A DNA stretch of 64,000 nt from NCBI GenBank assembly GCA_050313295.1, contig JBNPLD010000004.1; one strand, 5' to 3'. Positions 31,532 through 41,070 of this stretch are shown one piece after another. The position numbers were made by a program, and so were the translations under genes. The DNA comes from S5-A14a sp022766365 (lineage in GTDB: Bacteria > Bacillota > Clostridia > Peptostreptococcales > Anaerovoracaceae). The notes under the pieces are model-generated. The model ran no database searches, was not told the DNA's origin, and saw only the letters and a program-made list of their open reading frames with translations. Positions within the stretch are counted from its first letter, which is position 1. The number at the start of each line of letters is the position of its first letter.

Positions 31532-32380
31532 ATGAAGAAAGTTGGAGTTCTGGGAACAGGCACAATGGGTGCCGGAATCATTCAGGTTTTGGCACAGAAC
31601 GGTTACGATGTATATCTGAGAGCTAGAAGGGAAACTTCAGTTGAGAGAGGCATCGCTACTGTTGAGAAGAATCTTGACAGACTTATCAAGAAGGAAAAGA
31701 TTACTGAAGACGATAAGAAGGACATCATGAGCCGCGTTCACGGTTCTACGGACATCTCGATCGTAAAGGATGTTGACCTTATCATTGAAGCCGCAACAGA
31801 GGATATGGAAGCTAAGAAGGCTCTGTTTGCAGAGCTTGACGAGCTGGTTGGACCTGATACTATTTTGGCTACCAACACATCTTCGCTATCCATTACGGAG
31901 ATTGCATCTGCAACCAAGAGACCTGATAAAGTTATAGGAATGCACTTCTTCAATCCGGTTCCTATGATGAAGCTAGTTGAAATTATAAATGGTATAGCAA
32001 CTTCAGAAGAGACTAAGAAGACTGTTGTTGAGCTGTCAGAGAAGCTTGGAAAGACACCTGTAGAAGTCGCAGAAGCTCCGGGATTTGTAGTTAACAGGAT
32101 CCTTATCCCAATGATCAACGAGGCAATTGGAATTCTGGCTGACGGTGTTGCTGATGCAAAGGGTATTGATGCTGCGATGAAGCTGGGTGCTAATCACCCT
32201 ATGGGACCTTTGGAACTGGGGGATCTCATCGGACTTGATGTTTGCCTTGCTATCATGAACGTTCTATATGAGGAATATGGTGATCCTAAGTATAGACCAC
32301 ACGTACTTCTGAAGAAGATGGTACGTGGCGGAAAGCTTGGCAGAAAGACAGGCGAGGGTTTCTACGACTATAGCAAGTAG
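31532..32380 (+). CDS. hbd: 3-hydroxybutyryl-CoA dehydrogenase
   Basis: The 282-residue enzyme reduces acetoacetyl-CoA to 3-hydroxybutyryl-CoA in butyrate-type fermentation. It has the N-terminal NAD-binding motif VGVLGTGTMGAGI, NTSSLSITEIA, the catalytic His in GMHFFNPVPMMKLVEI and the C-terminal helical domain with NHPMGPLELGDLIGLD. An AGGAGG site precedes the ATG. It stands alone, apart from thl, crt and bcd, and is followed by a terminator. Confidence 0.96.
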   Translation: MKKVGVLGTGTMGAGIIQVLAQNGYDVYLRARRETSVERGIATVEKNLDRLIKKEKITEDDKKDIMSRVHGSTDISIVKDVDLIIEAATEDMEAKKALFAELDELVGPDTILATNTSSLSITEIASATKRPDKVIGMHFFNPVPMMKLVEIINGIATSEETKKTVVELSEKLGKTPVEVAEAPGFVVNRILIPMINEAIGILADGVADAKGIDAAMKLGANHPMGPLELGDLIGLDVCLAIMNVLYEEYGDPKYRPHVLLKKMVRGGKLGRKTGEGFYDYSK

Positions 32381-32552
32381 GATTGTCGAAATTTAAACCC
32401 AAACAGCAATCCGTTGAATTTAAAGCCTAATCGTCTATTTGCGATTGATGGTGCTTCGGATTATCCATTAACAAAATATTAAGGCTGCCTTTTTCGTGGT
32501 ATGCGTACGTAAGGAAATTCTTTTTATCATTTTACGTTGGAAAGTATAATCT

Positions 32553-32589
32553 TTGCTGCCGCATATCTCCAAGTGAGAGGCAGCTTTTG
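32553..32589 (+). terminator. Terminator downstream of hbd
   Basis: GCTGCC (32555-32560) and GGCAGC (32579-32584) enclose an inner CTC/GAG pair and are followed by TTTT. It lies about 175 bases after the hbd stop. Confidence 0.65.
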
Positions 32590-32643
32590 TATTGGGCTAA
32601 GTGCGTGGAGGAGATATATTTTGTCTTTATAGCAGAAATAAAA

Positions 32644-32683
32644 GAACGTGCGTTCTTGACATTTTCGAGAAATCTGCGATAAT
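32644..32683 (+). promoter_or_regulatory. LexA (SOS) box and promoter of the Y-family polymerase
   Basis: GAACGTGCGTTC (32644-32655) matches the Gram-positive LexA core GAACNNNNGTTC. It abuts TTGACA (32656-32661), which is followed after 16 bases by GATAAT (32678-32683). LexA binding here would block RNA polymerase, so the polymerase operon should be induced by DNA damage. Confidence 0.85.
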
Positions 32684-32726
32684 GGAATTATAGAATAGGA
32701 AGAGCTGTTGGGAGGAGGATACGGAT

Positions 32727-34373
32727 ATGGAAGTTAAGAAGCAATATATTGCCATAGATCTTAAGTCTTTCTATGCTTCTGTGGAATGTGTGGACAGGGG
32801 GCTTGATCCTTTGAATGCATATCTTGTAGTAGCAGATGAGGCTCGAACAAGCAAGACAATCTGTCTTGCTGTATCTCCGGCCCTTAAAGCTCATGGAATA
32901 CCGGGAAGACCACGCTTATTTGAAGTTGAGCAAAGAGTAAGGGAAATTAATGCGGAGCGGGCAATGGAAGCTCCCGGTGGTGCTCTGCGAGGTGAAACCG
33001 CAGCTATGAGACTGTTGAAACAGCGGAAAGATCTTGGACTGCACTATTTTGTTGCCAAGCCCAGAATGGCCAGATACATAGAGATAAGTAAGCAGATATA
33101 CGGAATATATATCAAGTACATTTCTCCTGAGGACATTCATGTTTATTCTATCGATGAAGTTTTTATAGATGCTACACCATATTTAAAGACATATTCAATG
33201 ACAGCTAGGGAATTGGCTATGCAATTGGTTGGAGATGTTCTTGCTGCAACTGGAATCACAGCAACGGTAGGAATCGGTACAAATATGTATCTGGCAAAGG
33301 TGGCTATGGATATAGTTGCCAAGCATATAGAGGCTGATTCAGACGGTGTACGACTTGCACAGCTTGATGAGATGTCTTATAGGAAACTTTTGTGGGGACA
33401 TACACCAATCACGGATTTTTGGAGGGTAGGCAGAGGATATAAGAAGAAGCTGTCAGATGTAGGACTTCATACTATGGGAGATATAGCTCGCTGTTCAATA
33501 GGTCTGAAGAAGGATTTTCATAATGAAGATTTGCTCTACAAAATTTTTGGAGTTAATGCCGAGCTTCTCATCGATCATGCCTGGGGATGGGAACCTTGTA
33601 CAATCAAAGATATCAAGGATTATACCCCAAGTTCTAACAGTGTATGTTCCGGGCAGGTTTTGCAAGAGGCATATGACTTTAATAGCGGAAGGATTGTGGT
33701 TTCTGAGATGGCTGATGAATTGTCATTGGACCTGCTCTCTAAGGGGCTGAGTACAGATCAGATTGTTCTTACTGTCGGATACGATATTGAAAATTTGTCA
33801 GACCCGATCAGGAGAAGAAACTATACGGGGGAGGTAGTCAGAGACGCATATGGCAGACTTATACCCAAGCATGCTCACGGCACTGCAAATCTGGGAGTTT
33901 ATACAAGTTCAAACAATCGGATTGTTAAGAATACTCTCAAACTGTATGACAAGATCGTAGGAAGAGATATGTTGATAAGGAGAATAAATATTTCTGCGAA
34001 TCGAGTGGTGGAGGCGGAGACAGGGCAAAGCATCAATAAGGAGAAGAAGACATGTGGATATCAGTTGAGCCTTTTTGATAACTTTATTATGGATAAGGAT
34101 AGGGTGGGAAATGATGATTTTAGATATGGTAATAGAGAGACACATTCAAAAAATGATAATCAAAAAGCTGCCGAAGAGCCTAAGGGGGCGGATAAAGACA
34201 GTTCGGATTCGGAAGTATACAGCGAAGTCGAAGCTTCCGAGAGAAGAATTCAAGAAACCCTGCTGAATATCAAGGGAAAGTTTGGAAAGAATGCTATACT
34301 AAAGGGGACAAGCTATAGGGAGGGAGCTACTGCCAGAGATAGAAACAAGCAAATCGGAGGTCACAAGGCTTAG
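32727..34373 (+). CDS. Y-family DNA polymerase (UmuC/ImpB type)
   Basis: The 548-residue protein is a translesion polymerase. Catalytic acidic residues lie in AIDLKSFYASVE (near 9-20) and SIDEVFIDATPYL (near 142-154). The little-finger domain covers about 250-420, and the last 100 residues are a low-complexity tail. It resembles the UmuC-like polymerases often carried with YolD-like partners in Firmicutes. It is preceded by GGGAGGAGG and a LexA box, and the YolD-like gene follows. Confidence 0.92.
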   Translation: MEVKKQYIAIDLKSFYASVECVDRGLDPLNAYLVVADEARTSKTICLAVSPALKAHGIPGRPRLFEVEQRVREINAERAMEAPGGALRGETAAMRLLKQRKDLGLHYFVAKPRMARYIEISKQIYGIYIKYISPEDIHVYSIDEVFIDATPYLKTYSMTARELAMQLVGDVLAATGITATVGIGTNMYLAKVAMDIVAKHIEADSDGVRLAQLDEMSYRKLLWGHTPITDFWRVGRGYKKKLSDVGLHTMGDIARCSIGLKKDFHNEDLLYKIFGVNAELLIDHAWGWEPCTIKDIKDYTPSSNSVCSGQVLQEAYDFNSGRIVVSEMADELSLDLLSKGLSTDQIVLTVGYDIENLSDPIRRRNYTGEVVRDAYGRLIPKHAHGTANLGVYTSSNNRIVKNTLKLYDKIVGRDMLIRRINISANRVVEAETGQSINKEKKTCGYQLSLFDNFIMDKDRVGNDDFRYGNRETHSKNDNQKAAEEPKGADKDSSDSEVYSEVEASERRIQETLLNIKGKFGKNAILKGTSYREGATARDRNKQIGGHKA

Positions 34374-34421
34374 ACGGCAAGTTTGCTGAGTTTAGTGAAA
34401 GATCAGGGGAGCAGAGTATAT

Positions 34422-34925
34422 ATGAAGAAGGATATATATAGAAATATAGAAGAGCTTTTGGCCGAGGAATCAGGGGACACTTATGATGACATCATTGGAC
34501 TGTCACGTCATAAGTCAGCCACACGAAAGCAGATGAGCATGCATGACAGAGCAGCTCAGTTTGCTCCTTTTGCAGCCCTTACCGGATATGAAGATGCTAT
34601 ACGCGAGGAAGGGCGTATTACCTTTGAAAAGAGAGAAGTAACCGCGGAGCAACAGATGAATATGGAAAAAGCCTTATATGAACTTATGGAACTTACCGAG
34701 AACTATAATGTTGAAAAACGCAGAATGAAGGGACAGTGCAACGGATGTCGCAGACCTGTTGCCGAGGTGGAGTACTTTGTCGATGATCGTAGGAAGGCAG
34801 GGGGCAGTTATGTTAAGACGTCGGTAGAGGTTAAGAGAGTGGATTCTGTAAATCGGGTGTTAATAACCGCAGGTGATTCCGAGTTAAGTTTTGATAATCT
34901 GGTAAATGTTAAAATCATCGTTTGA
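34422..34925 (+). CDS. YolD-like protein
   Basis: The ATG at 34422, behind AGGGGA, gives 167 residues. The YolD signature is MSMHDRAAQFAPFAALTGYEDAI, near residues 43-65. YolD-like proteins pair with Y-family polymerases and are thought to act like UmuD'. The gap to the polymerase is about 48 bases, so both should be in the same SOS operon. Two cysteines (CNGCRRP) add a possible metal site. Confidence 0.9.
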   Translation: MKKDIYRNIEELLAEESGDTYDDIIGLSRHKSATRKQMSMHDRAAQFAPFAALTGYEDAIREEGRITFEKREVTAEQQMNMEKALYELMELTENYNVEKRRMKGQCNGCRRPVAEVEYFVDDRRKAGGSYVKTSVEVKRVDSVNRVLITAGDSELSFDNLVNVKIIV

Positions 34926-35268
34926 ATGTGGAGAAAAAGTTGCATCTCAGACGGATTTGATCAGAACAGAACAACACAAGTTCAAGAATCTATACCGGGG
35001 ATCAAGACAGGTTTAGACAGACCGGCGGTCGTAGCTATTGCCACAGTAAATCGATACCTTCGATGAATTATCAAGGCTTTTGTAATGACATTTTTAGATA
35101 AAAGTCTCCGGGAGGATGTGGAATTAATTCTCACCGAAAGTGTATAGCTGTAGAAATACCATATGGAACAGGATATGCTCTGCCAAGGCATGCTTTGCGG
35201 AGGTTCCAGTTCAGTCGGTTTCAATACGAGTAAGCATGGGTAAACTATAGAAAAAGGAGGCGATTGAA
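34926..35268. other. Intergenic, no gene seen
   Basis: This stretch of about 340 bases holds only short frames without ribosome binding sites. No terminator after yolD and no clear promoter for the next gene could be identified. Confidence 0.4.
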
Positions 35269-35643
35269 ATGAATATTACAATTCTTTGTTATTCAAGATG
35301 CTCCACTTGTAAAAAGGCATTGAAGTGGATGAATGAAAATGGATATGAATATGAGGACAGAGCAATAGACTCAGAGAAACCAAGTGCAAGCGAATTGAAG
35401 AAATGGCACGAAGCCAGTGGATTACCTCTTAAGAGATTTTTCAATACAAGTGGCATGATATATAGAGAAAAAGGACTCAAGGATAAACTGCCGGATATGA
35501 GTGAGAATGAACAGTATGATCTTTTGGCTACAGACGGACTTTTGGTGAAGAGACCTCTGCTGGTTGTTGAGGATAAGGGAAAAATCAGAGCTTTTCCGGG
35601 ATTCAGAGAGAAAGAGTGGACGGAGATTTTAAGGGGAAAATAA
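35269..35643 (+). CDS. ArsC/Spx-family thioredoxin-fold protein
   Basis: The 124-residue protein has the ArsC/Spx fold: an N-terminal YSRCSTCKKAL with Cys at 11 and 14, and the C-terminal LLVKRPLLVVEDKGKIRAFPGF that contains the conserved Arg-Pro. The family includes arsenate reductases, Spx regulators and YffB-like proteins. The lack of ars genes nearby favours the general YffB-like group. A GGAGG site precedes the ATG. Confidence 0.88.
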   Translation: MNITILCYSRCSTCKKALKWMNENGYEYEDRAIDSEKPSASELKKWHEASGLPLKRFFNTSGMIYREKGLKDKLPDMSENEQYDLLATDGLLVKRPLLVVEDKGKIRAFPGFREKEWTEILRGK

Positions 35644-35758
35644 TCCTCAAGGGTACGGAGCATCCGGATGCAATGTCTTATGATAATGAGTCTTTGTTAT
35701 CAGCATTTCTATCAGTTCCGATTCTAGGTGTTCTTAAGGCTTTAATGGAATCATATAT

Positions 35759-35792
35759 AAAAACGGCTCTCTATTACGGAGAGCCGTTTTTA
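35759..35792. terminator. Bidirectional terminator between convergent genes
   Basis: AAACGGCTCTC and GAGAGCCGTTT form an eleven-pair stem around a short loop, with A and T runs on either side. It can end transcription of both the ArsC-like gene and the converging metal ATPase. Confidence 0.9.
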
Positions 35793-35820
35793 TATATAAA
35801 GGTAAGTTAATACCGCACAA

Positions 35821-38097
35821 TTATTGCTCGTCGACTTTTAGTGAACGCATTGCGTTGAGAATTGCCAATACTGTGACACCTACGTCAGCAAATACAGCCA
35901 TCCAGAGATTTGCCATACCCAAGGCACCGAGGGCCAAGAAAATAAGCTTAATACCTATTGCAAAAATAATGTTTTCTTTAGAAATTCGAACTGTTTTTTT
36001 GGCAATAGAAATTAAAAGAGGAAGTTTTGCTATACTGTCAGTCATCATGACTACATCGGCAGCTTCAACAGCGGCATCAGAACCAAAAGCACCCATAGCC
36101 ACGCCGACATCACTTATTGCAAGAACAGGGGCATCATTGATACCGTCACCTACAAATGCGATGGCTTCTCTCTGTTTTTTGGCGTTCCTTTCCTGTATGA
36201 ATTCAGACATTGTTTTAACCTTATCTTGAGGGAGAAGCTGTGCACGATAATCTGTCAGTCCAATTTCTTTTGCAACGGAGGATGCAACGCTTTCTCTGTC
36301 TCCGGTGAGCATCATGACCCTTCTGACACCTAAATTTCTCAACTTTGATATAGTTTCTGCGCTTTCAGATCTGATCTGATCACTGACTTCGATGGTACCT
36401 AAGAATTTAGGATTAGTTTCATTTTGTGAGGCTTCTGCAATATACACGAGGGAAGAACCAGTTTCAGTTTCATCGGCATTATTGCTTGTATTGAGGATGG
36501 AATCTTCCAAGCCAATCTTTTTCATGAGTTTGATATTTCCCGCATAAAATATTTTTGTCGTGTTTATGGCTTTGGTACCATGACCCGGAATTTCTTCATA
36601 TTTTGTTATATCGTGGAATAAGCTTTGCTGATCTGTGGCAGAGAGCACCTTTTTTGCATAATCAGATATTGCCGTGGCAATAGGATGCTTTGACAGATGT
36701 TCGCAAGAATATGCTGCTGCCACAAGATTGGCTTCTGTTACTCCCTTTGCAGGTCTTACTGAGTCAACAGCGAAAACGCCTCGAGTAAGTGTTCCTGTTT
36801 TGTCGAAGGCAATCGTGCCCAGTCGTGCAAAAGCTTCAAGATAGCTGCTTCCTTTAACGACCATACCCTTGGAGGAGGCGGCACCTATTCCGGCAAAGAG
36901 GGACATAGGAACAGAGATTACGAGAGCACAAGGACAAGAGATTACAAGAAATGTCATGGCCCTATACAACCAGTCGTTGAAATTATTCCACCCGGTAAAT
37001 GCAGGTGGTAGTATAGCCAGCAGAACAGCCAGTACAACAACAATAGGAGTATAGTATTTTGCGAATTTGGTTATGAATTTTTCCATGTGCGTTTTTCTTG
37101 CTGAAGAAGATTCAACCATTTCCAAAATTTTGCCTACAGCGGAATCTCGGAATTCGGCTGTAATTTCAATTTCAAGAAGACCGTTTCCGTTTATAAAACC
37201 GCTTGTGATGTTGTCACCGGGTTCTGCGTCTCTTGGAATGCTTTCTCCTGTGAGGGCTGCTGTGTCAAGAGTGGATATACCGGTAAGAATTTTTCCATCT
37301 ACAGGAATTTTTTCGCCGGGTTTAACCAGTATGATGTCGCCAATTTTAAGATCTTCCGGTTTCACATCTATAAGCTCTTCACCGACTTTCTTGGTGGCAG
37401 AATCGGATTTGATGTCCATGGCCATAGCAATGGATCTTCTGCTTCGGTCAACGGCTATATCCTCAAAGAATTCTCCGATACTGTAAAATAGCATTACGCC
37501 GGTTGCCTCAGGGTGTTGTCCGACATACATAGCACCTATCGTGGATATGAACATGAGAAAATGTTCATCCAGAGCTTCACCTCTGAACAGGCTTTTCAAA
37601 GCTTCCCAGATAACCTCATAACCGACTATTATGTAACCTGCAAAAAAAAGTACATCCATATTGAAAACGTATCCGCACACAAGCAATATTGCCGCAGCGA
37701 AGATTCTGATAAGATCTACAATCCTTTCGGTATCAAGTAAGGAGGATTTTACAGGTGTAAGTGTAGTCTTGGCTCGGGCGGCACAAGCAGCACAGCAGTG
37801 GTCGTCTGAGCAATCATCGCCTTCATGATGATGGTGTTCGTGATCGTGCTCATGGTTATGATGATGAAGATGATCCTCACAGGAGCAGCCATTTTCATGT
37901 CCATGGTGGCGACTGTGATCATGACTATGGTCGTGCTCATAATTATGCTCCTGATTGAGATTATGGACATGCTCATGAGCTTCCTCGTTTCTGTGGTCAT
38001 GACTATGGTTCTCGAAATCATGCTGCTTAGAATTAAGGTTTTCGTCAATGAGGTTATTGTAATCCTCACGGTTCTTATTATTTAGAGTATTGGGCAT
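35821..38097 (-). CDS. P1B-type Zn/Cd/Co-class ATPase with histidine-rich N-terminus
   Basis: The 758-residue ATPase begins with about 105 residues rich in His and Asp and a CCAACAA patch, instead of an HMA domain. The membrane motif is CPC at 388-390, the phosphorylation site DKTGTLT at 432 and GDGINDAP further on. CPC with a His-rich tail fits the Zn/Cd/Pb export group (CadA/ZosA), although Co or Ni cannot be excluded. It differs in class from the SCA-type ATPase at 17.9 kb. An AGAGAGG site precedes the ATG. A palindrome about 190 bases upstream is a candidate operator. Confidence 0.9.
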   Translation of the reverse strand: MPNTLNNKNREDYNNLIDENLNSKQHDFENHSHDHRNEEAHEHVHNLNQEHNYEHDHSHDHSRHHGHENGCSCEDHLHHHNHEHDHEHHHHEGDDCSDDHCCAACAARAKTTLTPVKSSLLDTERIVDLIRIFAAAILLVCGYVFNMDVLFFAGYIIVGYEVIWEALKSLFRGEALDEHFLMFISTIGAMYVGQHPEATGVMLFYSIGEFFEDIAVDRSRRSIAMAMDIKSDSATKKVGEELIDVKPEDLKIGDIILVKPGEKIPVDGKILTGISTLDTAALTGESIPRDAEPGDNITSGFINGNGLLEIEITAEFRDSAVGKILEMVESSSARKTHMEKFITKFAKYYTPIVVVLAVLLAILPPAFTGWNNFNDWLYRAMTFLVISCPCALVISVPMSLFAGIGAASSKGMVVKGSSYLEAFARLGTIAFDKTGTLTRGVFAVDSVRPAKGVTEANLVAAAYSCEHLSKHPIATAISDYAKKVLSATDQQSLFHDITKYEEIPGHGTKAINTTKIFYAGNIKLMKKIGLEDSILNTSNNADETETGSSLVYIAEASQNETNPKFLGTIEVSDQIRSESAETISKLRNLGVRRVMMLTGDRESVASSVAKEIGLTDYRAQLLPQDKVKTMSEFIQERNAKKQREAIAFVGDGINDAPVLAISDVGVAMGAFGSDAAVEAADVVMMTDSIAKLPLLISIAKKTVRISKENIIFAIGIKLIFLALGALGMANLWMAVFADVGVTVLAILNAMRSLKVDEQ

Positions 38098-38287
38098 TTT
38101 TTACCTCTCTTTTAAAGATGTTCATTTGATGTCATCAATCCTGAAATGGCGATACTGTTGAGGATATGAAATTATTGGAATAACCTTTTAGATTGCCACT
38201 CAGTATAAGCTGACAACAATTAAACGATTAAACAATCACTTATATGTTAGCTACATTTTACTATTACATTAAACAAAATGCAATAGC

Positions 38288-38319
38288 TTTTTGAAAATTT
38301 TTATAATAATTTTCAAAAA
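38288..38319. promoter_or_regulatory. Perfect 12-base inverted repeat around a -10-like TATAAT
   Basis: TTTTTGAAAATT (38288-38299) and AATTTTCAAAAA (38308-38319) flank TTTATAAT. It sits between the divergent metal ATPase and macrodomain genes. It may be the operator for a metal-responsive repressor of the ATPase or may control the macrodomain gene. AT-rich composition makes chance symmetry more likely than usual. Confidence 0.45.
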
Positions 38320-38439
38320 TATTCTTTTGTGGAAAATACATAACAAAAATGCTATTTTGTGATAGAATTAAACTATGAATTTGATTACAAAATATACCTA
38401 AAAAGTGTATCATAATTTGAGAAACAGAAGGAGGAGGGC

Positions 38440-38961
38440 ATGGGTCTGGAGATTTTGAAAAACGACATTACGAAAATGAAGGTAGACGCCATTGTAAATG
38501 CGGCAAATGAAAGTCTCCTGGGTGGCGGTGGCGTTGACGGTGCAATTCACCGTGCGGCAGGACCGAAACTTCTCGAGGAGTGTAGGCTTTTGGGAGGTTG
38601 TAAAACCGGAGATGCAAAGATTACCGGGGGATACAACTTGCCGGCAAAGTTTGTAATCCACACAGTGGGGCCTGTCTACAAGGATGGCAATCATGGAGAG
38701 GAAGAATTGCTTTACTCATGTTATCGTAAGTCTTTGATGCTTGCAGCTGAACATGGAATTAGGAGTATAGCTTTTCCGCTGATTTCTGCGGGGGTTTATG
38801 GATATCCCAGGGAGGAAGCGATAAGAATCGCTGCATCGTCTATCAACGATTTTATTGCAGAGATGGGTTTATCAGGGAACAGCTTACCTGAGGAGATATA
38901 TCTTGTACTCTATAGTGATGAGCTTGAAAACCTTGCCAGAAGGATGGTATATCGGAAATAA
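38440..38961 (+). CDS. Macrodomain protein (ADP-ribose hydrolase type)
   Basis: The 173-residue protein is a stand-alone macrodomain. It has the signature VDAIVNAANESLLGGGGVDGAIHRAAG, GGYNLPAKFVIHTVGP and the IAFPLISAGVYGYP loop. The AxxGGGGVDGAIH loop matches the MacroD/YmdB group that hydrolyses O-acetyl-ADP-ribose and mono-ADP-ribosyl groups. A GAAGGAGG site precedes the ATG. Confidence 0.93.
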   Translation: MGLEILKNDITKMKVDAIVNAANESLLGGGGVDGAIHRAAGPKLLEECRLLGGCKTGDAKITGGYNLPAKFVIHTVGPVYKDGNHGEEELLYSCYRKSLMLAAEHGIRSIAFPLISAGVYGYPREEAIRIAASSINDFIAEMGLSGNSLPEEIYLVLYSDELENLARRMVYRK

Positions 38962-39082
38962 TCGCAATAATTAGATAGTTGCAACTAAAGACAAGAATCC
39001 TAAGATATGTTATACTGTAAAAAATTGATTTACGGACTTCGGAAATATCCTATGGTTCTTTAGATAAAGAGAGGTAAAGTAT

Positions 39083-40477
39083 ATGAAAGTTATTGATTTA
39101 AAGGAACTGTTTTCAAGGGCATCAGAGCTCGATGGCGAAAGTGTTAAGATCCAGGGGTGGATAAGAACGAACAGGAACTCCAATAAGTTTGGATTTATCG
39201 GGCTAAATGACGGCACATTTTTTAGGCCGGTTCAGGTTGTCTATGAGAAAGAAAACATTGATAACTTTGATGAAGTAACAAAATTGCACATAGCTACAGC
39301 CTTGACAGTTGAAGGCACTTTGATACTTACACCTGATGCCAAGCAGCCATTTGAAATCAAGGCGAACAAGATAGTCGTAGAGGCGGAAAGCACGGGAGAT
39401 TATCCACTTCAGAATAAACGGCACTCAATGGAATTTCTTCGGGAGATTGCACATCTTAGACCAAGAAGCAATACTTTTTCGGCAGTGTTCAGAGTAAGAT
39501 CGCTGGTCGCATATGCTGTACATAAATTCTTTAATGAGAGAGGGTTTGTATATATGCATACACCGATTATCACGGGAAGTGATGCTGAAGGAGCCGGAGA
39601 AATGTTTCATGTTACTACCCTCCCTCTCGAAAATGTCCCTAAGACCGCAGATGGGAAGGTGGATTTTTCCCGGGACTTCTTCGGTCGTGAGGCCAGCCTC
39701 ACGGTTAGCGGACAACTGGAGGCTGAAATATTTGCGATGGCATTTAAGAATGTTTATACATTCGGACCTACTTTCAGAGCGGAGAATTCAAATACAGCAA
39801 GACATGCTTCGGAGTTTTGGATGATAGAACCTGAAATCGCCTTTGCTGATCTTGAAGACAATATGAAATTGGCCGAAGATATGGTTAAATACATAATCAG
39901 ATATGTTCTGGAGAATGCACCTGAAGAGATGGATTTTTTCAACCGATTTATGGATAAGGGCCTGATTGAAAGACTTGAGACGTTGGTGGACTCTGAGTTT
40001 GGAAGGATTACATATACTGAGGCAGTGGACGTTCTAAAGAAGAGCGGGCACAAATTCGAATATCCTGTGGAGTGGGGCATCGATCTTCAGACAGAGCATG
40101 AGAGATATTTGACGGAGCAAGTTTACAGGAAGCCGCTGTTTGTAACCGATTATCCCAAGGGTATAAAGGCTTTTTATATGAGGTTAAATGACGATGGTAA
40201 GACTGTTGCAGCATGCGACCTGTTGGTTCCGGGAGTAGGAGAAATTATCGGCGGTTCTCAGAGGGAGGAGCGTCTTGACATTCTTGAACAGAGGATGGAT
40301 GAGCTTGGCCTGAATAAGGAAGATTATTGGTGGTATCTGGAACTTAGAAAGTATGGCGGGGTCAAGCATGCAGGCTATGGACTGGGGTTTGAGCGGATTA
40401 TCATGTATTTGACCGGGGTTTCAAATATTCGTGACGTACTGCCGATCCCGAGGACGCCTAAAAGTGCAAATTTCTAA
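39083..40477 (+). CDS. asnS: Asparaginyl-tRNA synthetase
   Basis: The 464-residue class IIb synthetase charges tRNA-Asn. An OB-fold anticodon-binding domain covers about 15-105 (VKIQGWIRTNR). Class II motif 2 is FRAENSNTARHASEFWMIEPE, and motif 3 is GYGLGFERIIMYLTGVSNIRD. The C-terminus (IPRTPKSANF) is that of AsnS and not AspS. An AGAGAGG site precedes the start, and a terminator follows. Confidence 0.97.
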   Translation: MKVIDLKELFSRASELDGESVKIQGWIRTNRNSNKFGFIGLNDGTFFRPVQVVYEKENIDNFDEVTKLHIATALTVEGTLILTPDAKQPFEIKANKIVVEAESTGDYPLQNKRHSMEFLREIAHLRPRSNTFSAVFRVRSLVAYAVHKFFNERGFVYMHTPIITGSDAEGAGEMFHVTTLPLENVPKTADGKVDFSRDFFGREASLTVSGQLEAEIFAMAFKNVYTFGPTFRAENSNTARHASEFWMIEPEIAFADLEDNMKLAEDMVKYIIRYVLENAPEEMDFFNRFMDKGLIERLETLVDSEFGRITYTEAVDVLKKSGHKFEYPVEWGIDLQTEHERYLTEQVYRKPLFVTDYPKGIKAFYMRLNDDGKTVAACDLLVPGVGEIIGGSQREERLDILEQRMDELGLNKEDYWWYLELRKYGGVKHAGYGLGFERIIMYLTGVSNIRDVLPIPRTPKSANF

Positions 40478-40522
40478 GGGATCCTGATAGGTTCCGGACA
40501 TGGATTTAGAAAGTGATAAATG

Positions 40523-40566
40523 GGCACAGGTTTCGACATAAAATTCGATAACCTGTGCTTTTTTGT
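40523..40566 (+). terminator. Terminator of asnS
   Basis: GCACAGGT pairs with ACCTGTGC, with an inner TCG/CGA step, followed by six Ts. Confidence 0.88.
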
Positions 40567-40888
40567 TACACTTATATATGTTGAGAATGAACATGGAAAT
40601 GGATAAATTTAGACGTGTACTTTTCGGCTCTGCAACAGATGTTGGGGTGAACTCGTAAAATGTATAAGCTACAGTGCATATTTTTTAAAATAGCAAAAAT
40701 ATACCAAGGCATGTTATGGTCAAGCTGCTATCCACCGACATTGAAGTCGGGTAGATGAGATTAACCTAGTTTTGATGAGGAAGTTTTGAGGTTGCTTGAG
40801 GTTGTTTATCACGATGTTTGACACATAAGCAGGTATTTCTGTTTTGCAAAAATAATGCAATTTATCACATGGCAAAGTGCAGAGTCTA
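40567..40888. other. Intergenic, no gene seen
   Basis: No ORF with coding character was found between the asnS terminator and the promoter at 40889. Confidence 0.4.
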
Positions 40889-41045
40889 TTGAGCAAATGT
40901 CAATAATCATTATAATCGAGGCAACATTGAAGCCATGAATAAAGTGAAAATCTCTCTTAAAAACAGCTGTTTAAGAGAGATGTGAGAAATTGGGATTATT
41001 TAAATACTTATTCATGGAAGCAATGATTCTTCAGGTTGAAGAATG
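40889..41045 (+). ncRNA. Candidate small RNA or structured leader before the EF-G paralogue
   Basis: A promoter TTGAGC (40889-40894), 16 bases, TATAAT (40911-40916) is followed by nested inverted repeats. CCATGAATAA (40933-40942) pairs with TTATTCATGG (41008-41017) around a perfect 12-pair hairpin, ATCTCTCTTAAA/TTTAAGAGAGAT (40950-40981). ATTCTTC/GAAGAAT (41026-41044) follows. A separate promoter for the EF-G gene lies downstream, so this RNA may be independent. No classical T-tail ends it. Confidence 0.5.
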
Positions 41046-41070
41046 AATACAAAATGCCAGTTAAATTAAG

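Noticed and set aside
35616..35810. A 64-codon frame after the ArsC-like gene
   Set aside because: It overlaps the end of that gene and runs through the terminator hairpin.
37750..38085. Met/Ile/Val-rich frames on both strands opposite the His-rich ATPase tail
   Set aside because: They are shadows of the CAT/ATG repeats in the metal ATPase gene.
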